Source: a virus
Direction: 5' to 3' (one strand)
Virus record (IMG/VR): IMGVR_UViG_3300010373_000080
Span: 1-41,832 of that record
Length of the DNA stretch: 41,832 nt
This document shows, piece after piece, positions 1-6,649 of the stretch (the first letter of the stretch is position 1; every line of letters begins with the position of its first letter). A model generated the notes under the pieces. The model did no database searches. It was not told the DNA's origin and saw only the letters and a program-made list of their open reading frames with translations. Made by a program: the position numbers and the translations under genes.

Positions 1-129
1 AACCATCTTTGGAGCGCAGCACAGTTCAATAATGCCGATCCGAAGAACAGGACGGATTGCGATATCCCTCTCCACGCCCCACTCCCCGCTCCTCCCTCCC
101 GATCAGAAGAAGGGAGCGATAAGCCATGA
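1..129 (+). CDS. C-terminal fragment of an unidentified phage protein (5' end outside window)
   Basis: Frame 1 is open from the first base for 42 codons and ends in TGA at 127-129. That stop overlaps the ATG of the next gene as ATGA, the coupling seen throughout this phage. The fragment is proline-rich near its end and shows no motif I recognise. It is supported by the overlap and by the lack of room for another gene before 126. The start and function lie outside the window. Confidence 0.5.
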   Translation, partial: NHLWSAAQFNNADPKNRTDCDIPLHAPLPAPPSRSEEGSDKP

Positions 130-482
130 GCACCGTTCAATGCTGCATGTGCGGCAAGAAGGATCTGTCGACAATCGAAGGCGACGGTGGAACGGAGTGC
201 GAGCTTTCGGATGGCCGCTGGACGTGCGGCATAGATTGCTATGTCCGCGCGACGGAAACTCCTATGGAGGAAGGGCTCTGGCGGTTCTGGAACGAGAAAG
301 CCAAGACATACCTCGCCGAACGAGACTCCCTCAAGGCCCTGTGCGACGAGATGGCGAAGGCGCTGGAGGAAGCCAAGTTTGCGCTTTTTTCCAGCGACAT
401 GACGATCAAGGATCGGGCAGACCAATCTATGCGCCTGGCGCTCGCTGCCCTTGCTAAGGCAAAGGAGGCGGACCATGGTTGA
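126..482 (+). CDS. Small hypothetical protein with an N-terminal cysteine cluster
   Basis: 118 residues. The N-terminus carries CCMCGKK followed about 20 residues later by TCGIDC, which could form a zinc knuckle. The rest is predicted helical and charged. An AGGGAG-like ribosome site precedes the ATG, which overlaps the upstream stop. The stop overlaps the next gene by eight bases, so this is one gene of a compact plus-strand operon leading to the integrase. Metal binding is inferred only from the cysteine spacing; I do not recognise the family. Confidence 0.7.
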   Translation: MSTVQCCMCGKKDLSTIEGDGGTECELSDGRWTCGIDCYVRATETPMEEGLWRFWNEKAKTYLAERDSLKALCDEMAKALEEAKFALFSSDMTIKDRADQSMRLALAALAKAKEADHG

Positions 483-921
483 CAAGAAAACCGCCGTCCT
501 CGACCTGCTACGCCTCAGGGCCAAGACCATGAACGGCGCTCATCCTGTAGGCGCTGGTGACGGCAACACCTATGTCCCGAATTATTACGGGGCGAGCGAT
601 GCGCGGCTCGACCTTCAGGCTATCGAGGTCATCGAAGAACTTGAACAACAACTTTCCAGCGCGCGCGAGGCGAACCGGAAACTTCATCGTCGCGCCCAGA
701 TCGGGGAAGGACTTTTCGCAACCGTCAAGTTTGATCTCGAAATGTGGATCACCACACTCTCATCGCCGCCGCGCGACACTTCCTCATGGATTTTCAGGTA
801 CGCGCTTCGGCATATGGAACGCAGAGTTCGCCGCTATCGAGAAAAGATCCGCGCCCTCTCGGAATCCTCCCCCAATCCTTTGCAAGAACAAAGAGACAAC
901 ATCGGCAAGGAGGGCGAATGA
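475..921 (+). CDS. Hypothetical early phage protein
   Basis: 148 residues starting at the ATG at 475. This start is chosen because AGGAGG sits about six bases upstream, whereas the in-frame start at 451 has no such site. The middle contains a helical stretch rich in E, Q and L, followed by an Arg-rich C-terminal half, which could bind nucleic acid or a partner protein. Its stop overlaps the next ATG as ATGA. No family is recognised. Its place in an operon with xis and int suggests an early or lysogeny-related role, but that is context only. Confidence 0.7.
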   Translation: MVDKKTAVLDLLRLRAKTMNGAHPVGAGDGNTYVPNYYGASDARLDLQAIEVIEELEQQLSSAREANRKLHRRAQIGEGLFATVKFDLEMWITTLSSPPRDTSSWIFRYALRHMERRVRRYREKIRALSESSPNPLQEQRDNIGKEGE

Positions 922-1310
922 GCGGGAGCCCTGTTGATATCGGGGATGATGATCCCGTCACCCTTGATGATGCCTGCCATTTGTTCTTCCGTGGTAGGTT
1001 GACGAAATCCTCGCTTCGCACAGAAGCCCGAAAAGGCAATCTTGAACTCATCAGGATAGCCAATAAGGATTTCGTCACCCACAACGGAGTGAAGAGGATG
1101 ATCGAAAAATGCCGCAAAAACGAAAGCCGCCAAGGCTCTACCTCAGAAATGAAGGTGCCCGGAAGCTCTGGATCATCAGAGACGGAACAACCAATATCCG
1201 CACAGGATGCGGTGAGGATGAGGCTGCAGAAGCGCAAAGAAAGCTCCATGAATATCTTGCCGAAAAATTCGAGCCCAAGCGCGGCGGTCGTTCCGCTGAG
1301 ATCACGATAG
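918..1310 (+). CDS. Excisionase-like DNA-binding protein
   Basis: 130 residues starting at an ATG that overlaps the previous stop (ATGA). Residues about 10-70 resemble the winged-helix excisionase-like proteins found beside rhizobial phage integrases: a helix with DDACHLFFRG, then SSLRTEARKGNLEL and a strand before KRMIEKC. The C-terminal third is Ser/Pro-rich and probably disordered. It overlaps the integrase by 202 bases in another frame, an unusually deep overlap for same-strand genes. A role in directing excision together with the integrase is inferred from fold resemblance and position. It could also regulate int. Confidence 0.72.
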   Translation: MSGSPVDIGDDDPVTLDDACHLFFRGRLTKSSLRTEARKGNLELIRIANKDFVTHNGVKRMIEKCRKNESRQGSTSEMKVPGSSGSSETEQPISAQDAVRMRLQKRKESSMNILPKNSSPSAAVVPLRSR

Positions 1311-2164
1311 GCGATATTATTCTCGTCTATCTGGATGAAAAATCTGGCGGAACGGCGCGGCCCAAGGAAACGGAAGCCGCGCTGGGACGCCTTAATGATT
1401 TTTTCGGGAAGATGACGGTCTCTGAAATTCGTGGCAAGACATGCCGAGCCTACGTTGATCACCGCGGCAACACGGGCGGCGCGCGTCGAGATCTTGAGGT
1501 TCTTCGTGCTGCGGCAAATTATTACCATGCCGAGCACACACTCGATATGCTCCCAAAGATCACGCTGCCTGAAAAGAGCCCTCCTCGTGAACGGTGGCTG
1601 ACCCGCAAGGAAGTCGCAGACATGATCAGGGCCGCGAGGAAGCTCAAGCAGTGCGGTCATATCATTCGGCTGATGCTGATCGGCGTTTATACCGGAACGC
1701 GCCTGACGGCGATGCTCGGGCTTCAGTGGATGCCAAATACTTCGGGGGGATGGGTCGATCTTGAAAAAGGCGTCCTCCACCGTAAGGCTCAAGGCGAGCG
1801 GGTGGCGCACAACAAGCGCAAGACACCAATGCGGATACCGCCTCGGCTTGTGACATTCTTGCACTATTGGAAGGCGGCGGATGCGAAGATCGATAAGAAG
1901 TCGCCGACGTTGAATGTCATCAACTATTATGGCGCAAAGGTAATCAAGCCACATAAGGCATTCAGGGCCGTTCGCGGAGAAGCTGGTCTTGGGGAAGATG
2001 TGACACCGCATACCCTGCGCCACACCAGGGCTACTTGGCTTGCGAATGCTGGCGTAGACGTCCAGCAAGCGGCTTCATCGCTCGGAATCACGACAGACGA
2101 GTTCGAGCGGACGTACCTGCACAATGATCCTGAGTTTCAGGAAAAGGCTGCCAACGCTTACTGA
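1109..2164 (+). CDS. int: Tyrosine-family site-specific integrase
   Basis: 351 residues. It catalyses integration and excision of phage DNA by breaking and rejoining strands through a phosphotyrosine. The N-terminal ~150 residues form the arm/core-binding part. In the catalytic domain, Arg198 (TGTRLT), a lysine near 236-238, the HxxRH box at 301-305 (HTLRH) and the nucleophile Tyr336 (RTYLHND) are visible. The usual LGH of box III is LGI here, a substitution I recall in related rhizobial integrases. ATG at 1109 fits the conserved-looking start (MPQKRKPPRLYL). The gene ends 68 bases before the tRNA-like att core. Confidence 0.95.
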   Translation: MPQKRKPPRLYLRNEGARKLWIIRDGTTNIRTGCGEDEAAEAQRKLHEYLAEKFEPKRGGRSAEITIGDIILVYLDEKSGGTARPKETEAALGRLNDFFGKMTVSEIRGKTCRAYVDHRGNTGGARRDLEVLRAAANYYHAEHTLDMLPKITLPEKSPPRERWLTRKEVADMIRAARKLKQCGHIIRLMLIGVYTGTRLTAMLGLQWMPNTSGGWVDLEKGVLHRKAQGERVAHNKRKTPMRIPPRLVTFLHYWKAADAKIDKKSPTLNVINYYGAKVIKPHKAFRAVRGEAGLGEDVTPHTLRHTRATWLANAGVDVQQAASSLGITTDEFERTYLHNDPEFQEKAANAY

Positions 2165-2165
2165 A

Positions 2166-2185
2166 GCTGTGCGGAAACTGTGCGG
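2166..2185 (+). repeat. Left pair of CTGTGCGG direct repeats (putative integrase arm sites)
   Basis: Two copies of RCTGTGCGG lie at 2166-2174 and 2177-2185, exactly 11 bases apart, immediately after the int stop. The same tandem pair recurs on the other side of the att core at 2361-2380 in the same orientation. The roughly one-helical-turn spacing and symmetric placement fit arm-type integrase binding sites. Confidence 0.6.
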
Positions 2186-2232
2186 TTTTCATATTTCATG
2201 GTAATGTCGGGAACATAAGTGCTTGAAAAGAC

Positions 2233-2311
2233 TGGTCGGAGTGGAGTGATTCGAACACTCGACCCCCACGTCCCGAACGTGGCTTTGGCGCTCCAACGCG
2301 CCGCAGTTCCG
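2233..2311 (-). other. Degenerate tRNA-Pro(CGG)-like sequence, putative attP core
   Basis: On the minus strand, 2282-2233 gives a good 3' half of tRNA-Pro: an anticodon arm CCACG/CGTGG with loop TTCGGGA (anticodon CGG), a T arm GAGTG-TTCGAAT-CACTC and CACTCCG-A-CCA. The 5' part resembles a tRNA (CGGA, then GGCGC-GTTGGA-GCGCC), but only four of seven acceptor pairs form and extra bases sit before the anticodon stem. It is therefore not an intact tRNA. This is what is expected of attP for an integrase that targets the 3' half of a host tRNA-Pro gene. Confidence 0.65.
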
Positions 2312-2360
2312 GGCTTTTCGGGTGCTTGCCCCGATGTTTGTTCCAACTATGTTCCGCGAA

Positions 2361-2380
2361 ACTGTGCGGAAGCTGTGCGG
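2361..2380 (+). repeat. Right pair of CTGTGCGG direct repeats (putative integrase arm sites)
   Basis: ACTGTGCGG at 2361-2369 and GCTGTGCGG at 2372-2380 are again 11 bases apart. They match the pair at 2166-2185 and bracket the tRNA-like core. The pair lies directly upstream of the gene at 2389 and could also affect its expression. Confidence 0.6.
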
Positions 2381-2388
2381 AGAGAACA

Positions 2389-2835
2389 ATGAATGGTTTC
2401 GTCTACGTGATTCAGTCTAGCGATCACACGGTGAAAATTGGCTCATCATCAAGCCCAAAATCCAGACTTTCTTCAATGGCAAGCGGAACCGCCGCTGAAC
2501 TGAAGCTGATAGCTTCGATTGAGTGCGATGACCGAAAACACGCCTTCGCGGTCGAGAAGGACGTCCGAAGACAATTGAAGCCAGTTCATATGCGCGGAGA
2601 ATGGTTCAAGATTAATGCTCACCAAGCCGCGCATATTGTGAAACTTGTAAGGACTGGGAAAGATCTAGAATGCATTGCGGAAATTGTTGAGGTTGATCGC
2701 CTCTATTCTCTCCCCGACCACGAAGGCACAAAGCGAGCCCACGAGATTAAGCAAAAACTACAGCGCGAGGGGAAGTGGGCAAAATCTCCGATGGCCATTA
2801 TGTGGGAGGAGAAAACTGGAACTTCATTATATTAG
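2389..2835 (+). CDS. GIY-YIG superfamily protein (T5orf172/Mug113-like)
   Basis: 148 residues. The N-terminus reads FVYVIQSSDHTVKIGSS, the YVI...KIG form of the GIY-YIG motif used by T5orf172/Mug113 proteins. RLSSMASGT and a central E in FAVEKDVRRQL follow, matching the family's Arg and Glu. The start at 2389 has GGAGAG six bases upstream; an earlier in-frame start would run through the repeats. The family's molecular role is poorly defined, and a DNA nuclease is plausible. It lies just past the attP-like region and is probably transcribed separately from int. Confidence 0.8.
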   Translation: MNGFVYVIQSSDHTVKIGSSSSPKSRLSSMASGTAAELKLIASIECDDRKHAFAVEKDVRRQLKPVHMRGEWFKINAHQAAHIVKLVRTGKDLECIAEIVEVDRLYSLPDHEGTKRAHEIKQKLQREGKWAKSPMAIMWEEKTGTSLY

Positions 2836-2898
2836 AAACCGATGGAACAAAGCGAGAGTTGCAAAACATTTCTCGCCCATTTTGCAAGGAGACCACCA

Positions 2899-3576
2899 AT
2901 GCATATGATTGAGAGAGTCGCGCGGGCGATAGATCCCAAGCTTTGGAGGGCTGTCGAGACCGGTAGGAATTTTGTTCAAAGCGCCGGCCGCCAATGGGAA
3001 GGATCTTGGGAGCAGAAAACCATCGAGAAGAAACTTGTGCTATCTCGGAAAAGAGCCGAGGACGCGATAGATGCCGTCGATGGTGAAATAGACTTCGGCG
3101 TCGAATGGCAGATGGATTGGGGAGAAAAGAGAAATCTGGAGCGCCACCCAGAACGCTACGAAATGATGTTCGAGGAAAATCGGGCATTGTCCGAACTTCT
3201 TCACGAGCAAGTCGTCTTCCTAAACTCATATTGGTGGGAAAAGGAGCTGCCCGAACACATTCAGGGATCTATCACGGTTTCGGTGCAATGCAGTGATGTC
3301 TTCGCGTGGGCGTGTGCGGACGCCGAATCTCTCCCCTACGATCAGATCGAGCGCCTTTGGCGCATGTGGAAGAAGGACGAGCATTGGGGGGCGGCGGTCT
3401 GGTGCATGTTGCGTCGTAAGCAGATGCCGCAAAAGCCCGTGGAAGAAAAAATTCGGAGCGCTGGGATTTGGGATCTGGATTCGCTCAATCTGGATGACAA
3501 CACCCAAGACGAGTGGGTGCATGCGCAGTTTCGGCGGTATGCCGCCCTACAGGAGAGCAAGGAGACGGAAGGATAG
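2899..3576 (+). CDS. Hypothetical protein
   Basis: 225 residues from the ATG at 2899, chosen because AAGGAG lies seven to eight bases upstream; the frame is open back to 2842. The N-terminus (MHMIERVARAIDP) is like that of many small rhizobial phage proteins. The body is Trp- and Glu-rich, largely helical, with no recognisable catalytic motif. It is the last plus-strand gene of the left block, and transcription from the right converges on it. I cannot assign a function. Confidence 0.7.
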   Translation: MHMIERVARAIDPKLWRAVETGRNFVQSAGRQWEGSWEQKTIEKKLVLSRKRAEDAIDAVDGEIDFGVEWQMDWGEKRNLERHPERYEMMFEENRALSELLHEQVVFLNSYWWEKELPEHIQGSITVSVQCSDVFAWACADAESLPYDQIERLWRMWKKDEHWGAAVWCMLRRKQMPQKPVEEKIRSAGIWDLDSLNLDDNTQDEWVHAQFRRYAALQESKETEG

Positions 3577-3641
3577 CCACGCATGCACAGGTCTAGCGTT
3601 CATGCATAGTTCTAGATGTACGTTGGGGAGATTTTCGAAGC

Positions 3642-3788
3642 CTAAAGGTGGGGCGAGCTAATCGCGGGCTTCGGTTTGGCGTCTTCCTTGGGCGGAAGAT
3701 CGCAGACGGTGATCCGGTAGCGATCACCATCATGGGTACGGGCTAGACCCGACCCGTGGCATTTCGGACAATTGCGATCGCCGATCAT
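3642..3788 (-). CDS. Tiny zinc-finger-like protein (CPKCHGSG)
   Basis: 48 residues. The N-terminus has CPKCHGSG, the CxxCxGxG unit found in DnaJ-type zinc fingers, and a third cysteine follows near residue 29. The ATG overlaps the stop of the upstream gene as ATGA. It is the last gene of the minus-strand late operon, ending about 65 bases from the convergent plus-strand gene. The coding claim rests on the overlap and the cysteine motif. Confidence 0.55.
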   Translation of the reverse strand: MIGDRNCPKCHGSGLARTHDGDRYRITVCDLPPKEDAKPKPAISSPHL

Positions 3789-3961
3789 TCAACCCACCGG
3801 AGAGCGCCGGCAAGCTCTCGGATCATCTCGACAACCCATTGGGCAGAGACTTCGCCGTGGTAGGTTTTATCCTCCCACAGTTCATAGATGGGGGTTGAGC
3901 CGTTCATCTTGACGACGACCCGAAGACCTGGGCCAACTGTTCCTTTTAGCGACGAAGCCAT
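3785..3961 (-). CDS. Small hypothetical protein
   Basis: 58 residues from the ATG at 3961, which lies 16 bases inside the 3' end of the phosphoesterase gene. An AAAGGAA sequence inside the new gene is not usable as its RBS, so coupling to the upstream gene is likely. The sequence alternates strands and helices and has Trp residues (YELWED, QWVVEMI). It fills an otherwise empty interval and overlaps the next gene. No family is recognised. Confidence 0.5.
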   Translation of the reverse strand: MASSLKGTVGPGLRVVVKMNGSTPIYELWEDKTYHGEVSAQWVVEMIRELAGALRWVE

Positions 3962-5001
3962 GTGAGGTAATCCGCGCCTTTCTCGATGTCGACGAAGGCC
4001 GTCATGCGACCCGTGGATGTCTTCGAATTCGGGTCGAAGATCACGAGAACCGATTGGCCCTCTTCCTGCTCGTATTTTCCGATGCGCCGGGCATAGTCAT
4101 CTAGATGCTTGTAGCCACGTACGCGGATCATCAGCGGCGAATTGCCTTGCTCGGCCTGTTCCCATTGGCTGATGGCCCAATTATGCTTGTGACCGCAGAC
4201 AGCGACATCGATGTTATCCCCGAACTTGGCGGCCTTTACAGCGCCGTGGATCGGGTTCCACATCGAGTTGCCAGCAAAATCGTGAGCGGCGTTGATGCGA
4301 AATTCTGCCCCGTCTGGGAACTGCAGGATAAACCGGGCTTCCCAATCCAGCATCGGGACGTGCTGTGTGCCGTATCGCTTGTTCATCTCTTCATGAAGCG
4401 GCATAGAGCCGCCCATGTGCTGATGGTTGCCGTGAAGCCAGACTATCCAAGGAATCCCGCTTTTGAGCAGGAACCATTCCACCAGCCTGCGGGCGGTATG
4501 GACCGACGTGTCCTGGTCGGCATATTTCTTGATGAGCCTGCCGCCCCAATCGTTCGCGACGTCGCCGATATTCACCGCAAACATTCCTTCGGTGTTCTTG
4601 GCGATCTCGGCATGTCGGCGAAGGATGGGCCATGCACATCCATTATCATCGACGTGCGGATCTCCCACGAACAGTACGCCGATTGGCTTCTGCTCCATGA
4701 TGGCGATGGGAAACCATTTCCGGGCATCCTGAGCTTTTTTAGCTCGCTCGAAATTCTTGGACATCCGATCAATGATTTCTTCAATCGGCTCTTCTTCATC
4801 GCCCTCGGTAATGAATGTCGGCATCTCGACCGACTTCTGCATTTTCGTCTGCAGGTGGCGGCGCTCGGCTTCCTTCACCCGGCGCTGTATCCAATGCCAA
4901 CCTTTTCCCGATGCTTCGGCGGCTTCGACTGTGGTGGCATATTGATTTCGAAGCTTTACAGCTTCAATGCATTCTTCATCTGTAAATGGAGGTGTGGGCA
5001 T
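3946..5001 (-). CDS. Calcineurin-like metallophosphoesterase
   Basis: 351 residues. The two-metal site is visible in order: D114 and H116 (VGDPHVDD), D147 (GDVAND), N192-H193 (GNHQHM), H240 (AAHDF) and H271/H273 (CGHKHNW). The canonical GNHD/E is GNHQ here. Residues 1-55 look like a helix-turn-helix, and 70-95 form an acidic linker. Such phage proteins cleave phosphoester bonds in nucleic acids or nucleotides, but the substrate cannot be read from sequence. It lies after the lysis genes in the late operon, an unusual site for a DNA-metabolism enzyme. Confidence 0.88.
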   Translation of the reverse strand: MPTPPFTDEECIEAVKLRNQYATTVEAAEASGKGWHWIQRRVKEAERRHLQTKMQKSVEMPTFITEGDEEEPIEEIIDRMSKNFERAKKAQDARKWFPIAIMEQKPIGVLFVGDPHVDDNGCAWPILRRHAEIAKNTEGMFAVNIGDVANDWGGRLIKKYADQDTSVHTARRLVEWFLLKSGIPWIVWLHGNHQHMGGSMPLHEEMNKRYGTQHVPMLDWEARFILQFPDGAEFRINAAHDFAGNSMWNPIHGAVKAAKFGDNIDVAVCGHKHNWAISQWEQAEQGNSPLMIRVRGYKHLDDYARRIGKYEQEEGQSVLVIFDPNSKTSTGRMTAFVDIEKGADYLTWLRR

Positions 5002-5010
5002 TGCTTCGCC

Positions 5011-5331
5011 TCAATCCTGGGAATTGCGAGGGCGGCGTGCCGCGGGAATGCTTTGAAAGAGGCTGTCTATCCTGCCACCCAATCCCTCGATAGCTCGAAG
5101 GATCTGGTCCGTCGTCTCGCGATGGCCGGCTTTGCTGATGTAATGCTCAGCCATATGAATCTTGGTATCCGCCAGTTCTTTTCTGACGGCATCTGTTTCG
5201 CTGGCTGCCTCTTTTTCAACGGTCCTGATCTTGGCGTCCAGTTTCCACCAGATCCCGAAGCAGATCATTACGACCGTTGTTATGGCTCCTATGAGCCAAG
5301 ACAGGGTTTCCCACGTCACAGGACCGTTCAT
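5011..5331 (-). CDS. Membrane-anchored coiled-coil protein of the lysis region
   Basis: 106 residues. One transmembrane helix at about 10-30 (SWLIGAITTVVMICFGIWW) is followed by a charged helical domain with heptad character (KIRTVEKEAASETDAVRKEL) and a short polar tail. This is an N-in single-pass layout like inner-membrane spanins, though no outer-membrane partner is seen. GAGGGG sits about eight bases before the ATG. The position directly after holin and endolysin genes supports a lysis accessory role, which is inference. Confidence 0.7.
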   Translation of the reverse strand: MNGPVTWETLSWLIGAITTVVMICFGIWWKLDAKIRTVEKEAASETDAVRKELADTKIHMAEHYISKAGHRETTDQILRAIEGLGGRIDSLFQSIPAARRPRNSQD

Positions 5332-5366
5332 GCGCCGCGCCCCTCAAATTGATACATTATTTCGCC

Positions 5367-5450
5367 CTATGAAACAGAAAGCCACGCAAGCAGGATAAGA
5401 GCCGCAAGCATGGCGAATGACACAAAGAACATTAGAAGATAAAGGATCAC
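5367..5450 (-). CDS. Tiny single-pass membrane peptide
   Basis: 27 residues, almost entirely hydrophobic (LMFFVSFAMLAALILLAWL). The GTG start overlaps the stop of the upstream holin-like gene as GTGA, suggesting re-initiation. An internal ATG gives a 21-residue version. It occupies the gap between two lysis-region genes. A role as a small holin or antiholin-type peptide is possible but unproven, and ORFs this short can arise by chance. Confidence 0.35.
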   Translation of the reverse strand: MILYLLMFFVSFAMLAALILLAWLSVS

Positions 5451-5833
5451 TTCCGCGCCCAGGCACCGATCAATCGACCGGCGACGTCGGAAATTGTCTT
5501 AGATCCGAAGTAGAACCCCACAATCGCCAGCACGAGACCGCTGACTTGGGCGCCGGGGTTAGGCGTAACCCCGAGCTGCAGAACCGTGTCGTACACGACG
5601 ATCTTTGCCACATAGATGACTGCACAGAAGCCCATCAGCGATCGAGGGCTCCACCACCGGTCAGACTGCGCGGCTTGCGTCGCGAGGTTGATCTGGTCCT
5701 GGAAAAAGGCGATCTGCTTGTCGGCCTCGATGCGATCGGCATCGTTCTGAGCTTGCAGCTTGGACTTATAGGCGGCGTTTAGGCCGTCGATGATCTTGCC
5801 GAGCGGATTGATGAGACTGAGAAGCCATCCCAT
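5447..5833 (-). CDS. Holin-like protein (3TM gene-transfer-agent holin type)
   Basis: 128 residues from the ATG at 5833, which shares a base with the endolysin stop (TAATG). The order is an N-terminal amphipathic segment (LLSLINPLGKII), a charged helix, then two clear membrane spans (SLMGFCAVIYVAKIVVY and VSGLVLAIVGFYFGS). This matches the holin family with three membrane segments seen in alphaproteobacterial phages and gene transfer agents. It would permeabilise the inner membrane at lysis. The next-door endolysin supports the call. Confidence 0.75.
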   Translation of the reverse strand: MGWLLSLINPLGKIIDGLNAAYKSKLQAQNDADRIEADKQIAFFQDQINLATQAAQSDRWWSPRSLMGFCAVIYVAKIVVYDTVLQLGVTPNPGAQVSGLVLAIVGFYFGSKTISDVAGRLIGAWARK

Positions 5834-6564
5834 TAGAAGACACTCCATAACCAGTGCGTGATTTCGTGCCAATAGGCGTACAGCCCACCAGCAGCGACGA
5901 CAGTAGGAACGGCAACCCTTGCCACAGAGGAAGCTGTGGACGCGCTTGCAGGCTTTGGCGCGGGCGGTTGCGTGGCCTCGACTGGCGGTGTCTGTGCGGG
6001 CTGCGTATTGCCCTTCCCGCGCAGCGCAATCAGGATGGCCGCAGTCCCAAGTTGCTGATCAACGAAGTTCGGATCAAACTTCCCATCGGCTACATACTTG
6101 CCGCTGGTGTATTGATCTGTGCCAGCCCAGAGATACGGCGATGGTAGTCCCCGCTTGCGATAGCCGAGCCCATTGTAGCCCTCCAAGAGGTCCAGCATGC
6201 TGCCAAGAGACCAATCCGTATTCTTGCCGGCATATGGAGCGCAATTCATCAGCGCATCGAATGCTGCATCTTCCCATGTCGCGAACGGGCCGCGCCCTTT
6301 TGGGACCAGCGTTGTTTTCCGCCCGGTGCCGATGATCCTTTCGCCATTATGGAGAACACCCGCAAAACTGCACGACGATTCCCTATAATGAATAACCGCG
6401 ATTACGTCCCACGGAACTCCTGTCTTTGCGGAAACAGCCTCGTAGCGCGATTGGTTTGCCCTGATCTGCGCCGCCTGCTTTTCGATTTGTGTGGACCGCG
6501 TGAGGTTGGCCTTGTTCCATCTATCGATTTGTCGGTCCATATCGTCACTCTGTGGCGCCATCAT
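5833..6564 (-). CDS. Endolysin (lysozyme-like muramidase) with C-terminal membrane helix
   Basis: 243 residues from the ATG at 6564. The enzyme domain has the pattern IAVIHYRESS with Glu62 as the likely catalytic acid, then KGRGPFATWEDAA, NTDWSLG and YNGLGYRKRG. This is a peptidoglycan-hydrolase family I know from rhizobial phages. A Pro/Ala linker (about 180-210) leads to a hydrophobic helix (VPTVVAAGGLYAYW) near the C-terminus, so the protein may be membrane-tethered, which is unusual. The ribosome site is weak (GCGAG), and 6561 is an equal alternative start. The frame is open further back to the TnpB gene. Confidence 0.82.
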   Translation of the reverse strand: MMAPQSDDMDRQIDRWNKANLTRSTQIEKQAAQIRANQSRYEAVSAKTGVPWDVIAVIHYRESSCSFAGVLHNGERIIGTGRKTTLVPKGRGPFATWEDAAFDALMNCAPYAGKNTDWSLGSMLDLLEGYNGLGYRKRGLPSPYLWAGTDQYTSGKYVADGKFDPNFVDQQLGTAAILIALRGKGNTQPAQTPPVEATQPPAPKPASASTASSVARVAVPTVVAAGGLYAYWHEITHWLWSVF

Positions 6565-6649
6565 AAACTCGCGGCGGGGACCACGGCATTCATGCCGAGG
6601 AGGAGGCCGCGTCCCTTGTAAGAGTTGAGTGGAATTGCTATATTCCAGC

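Noticed and set aside
794-2068. Long minus-strand open frame of 424 codons opposite xis and int
   Set aside because: It has no ribosome site or family pattern and lies opposite a clear integrase; GC-rich antisense frames stay open by chance.
2233-2311. Intact tRNA-Pro gene
   Set aside because: Three of seven acceptor pairs fail and extra bases precede the anticodon arm.
3577-3641. Recurrent CATGCA and TCTAG words between convergent genes
   Set aside because: Too short and irregular to call a repeat, operator or terminator.
4105-5352. Plus-strand 415-codon frame opposite the phosphoesterase
   Set aside because: Shadow of a gene with complete metal-site motifs on the other strand.
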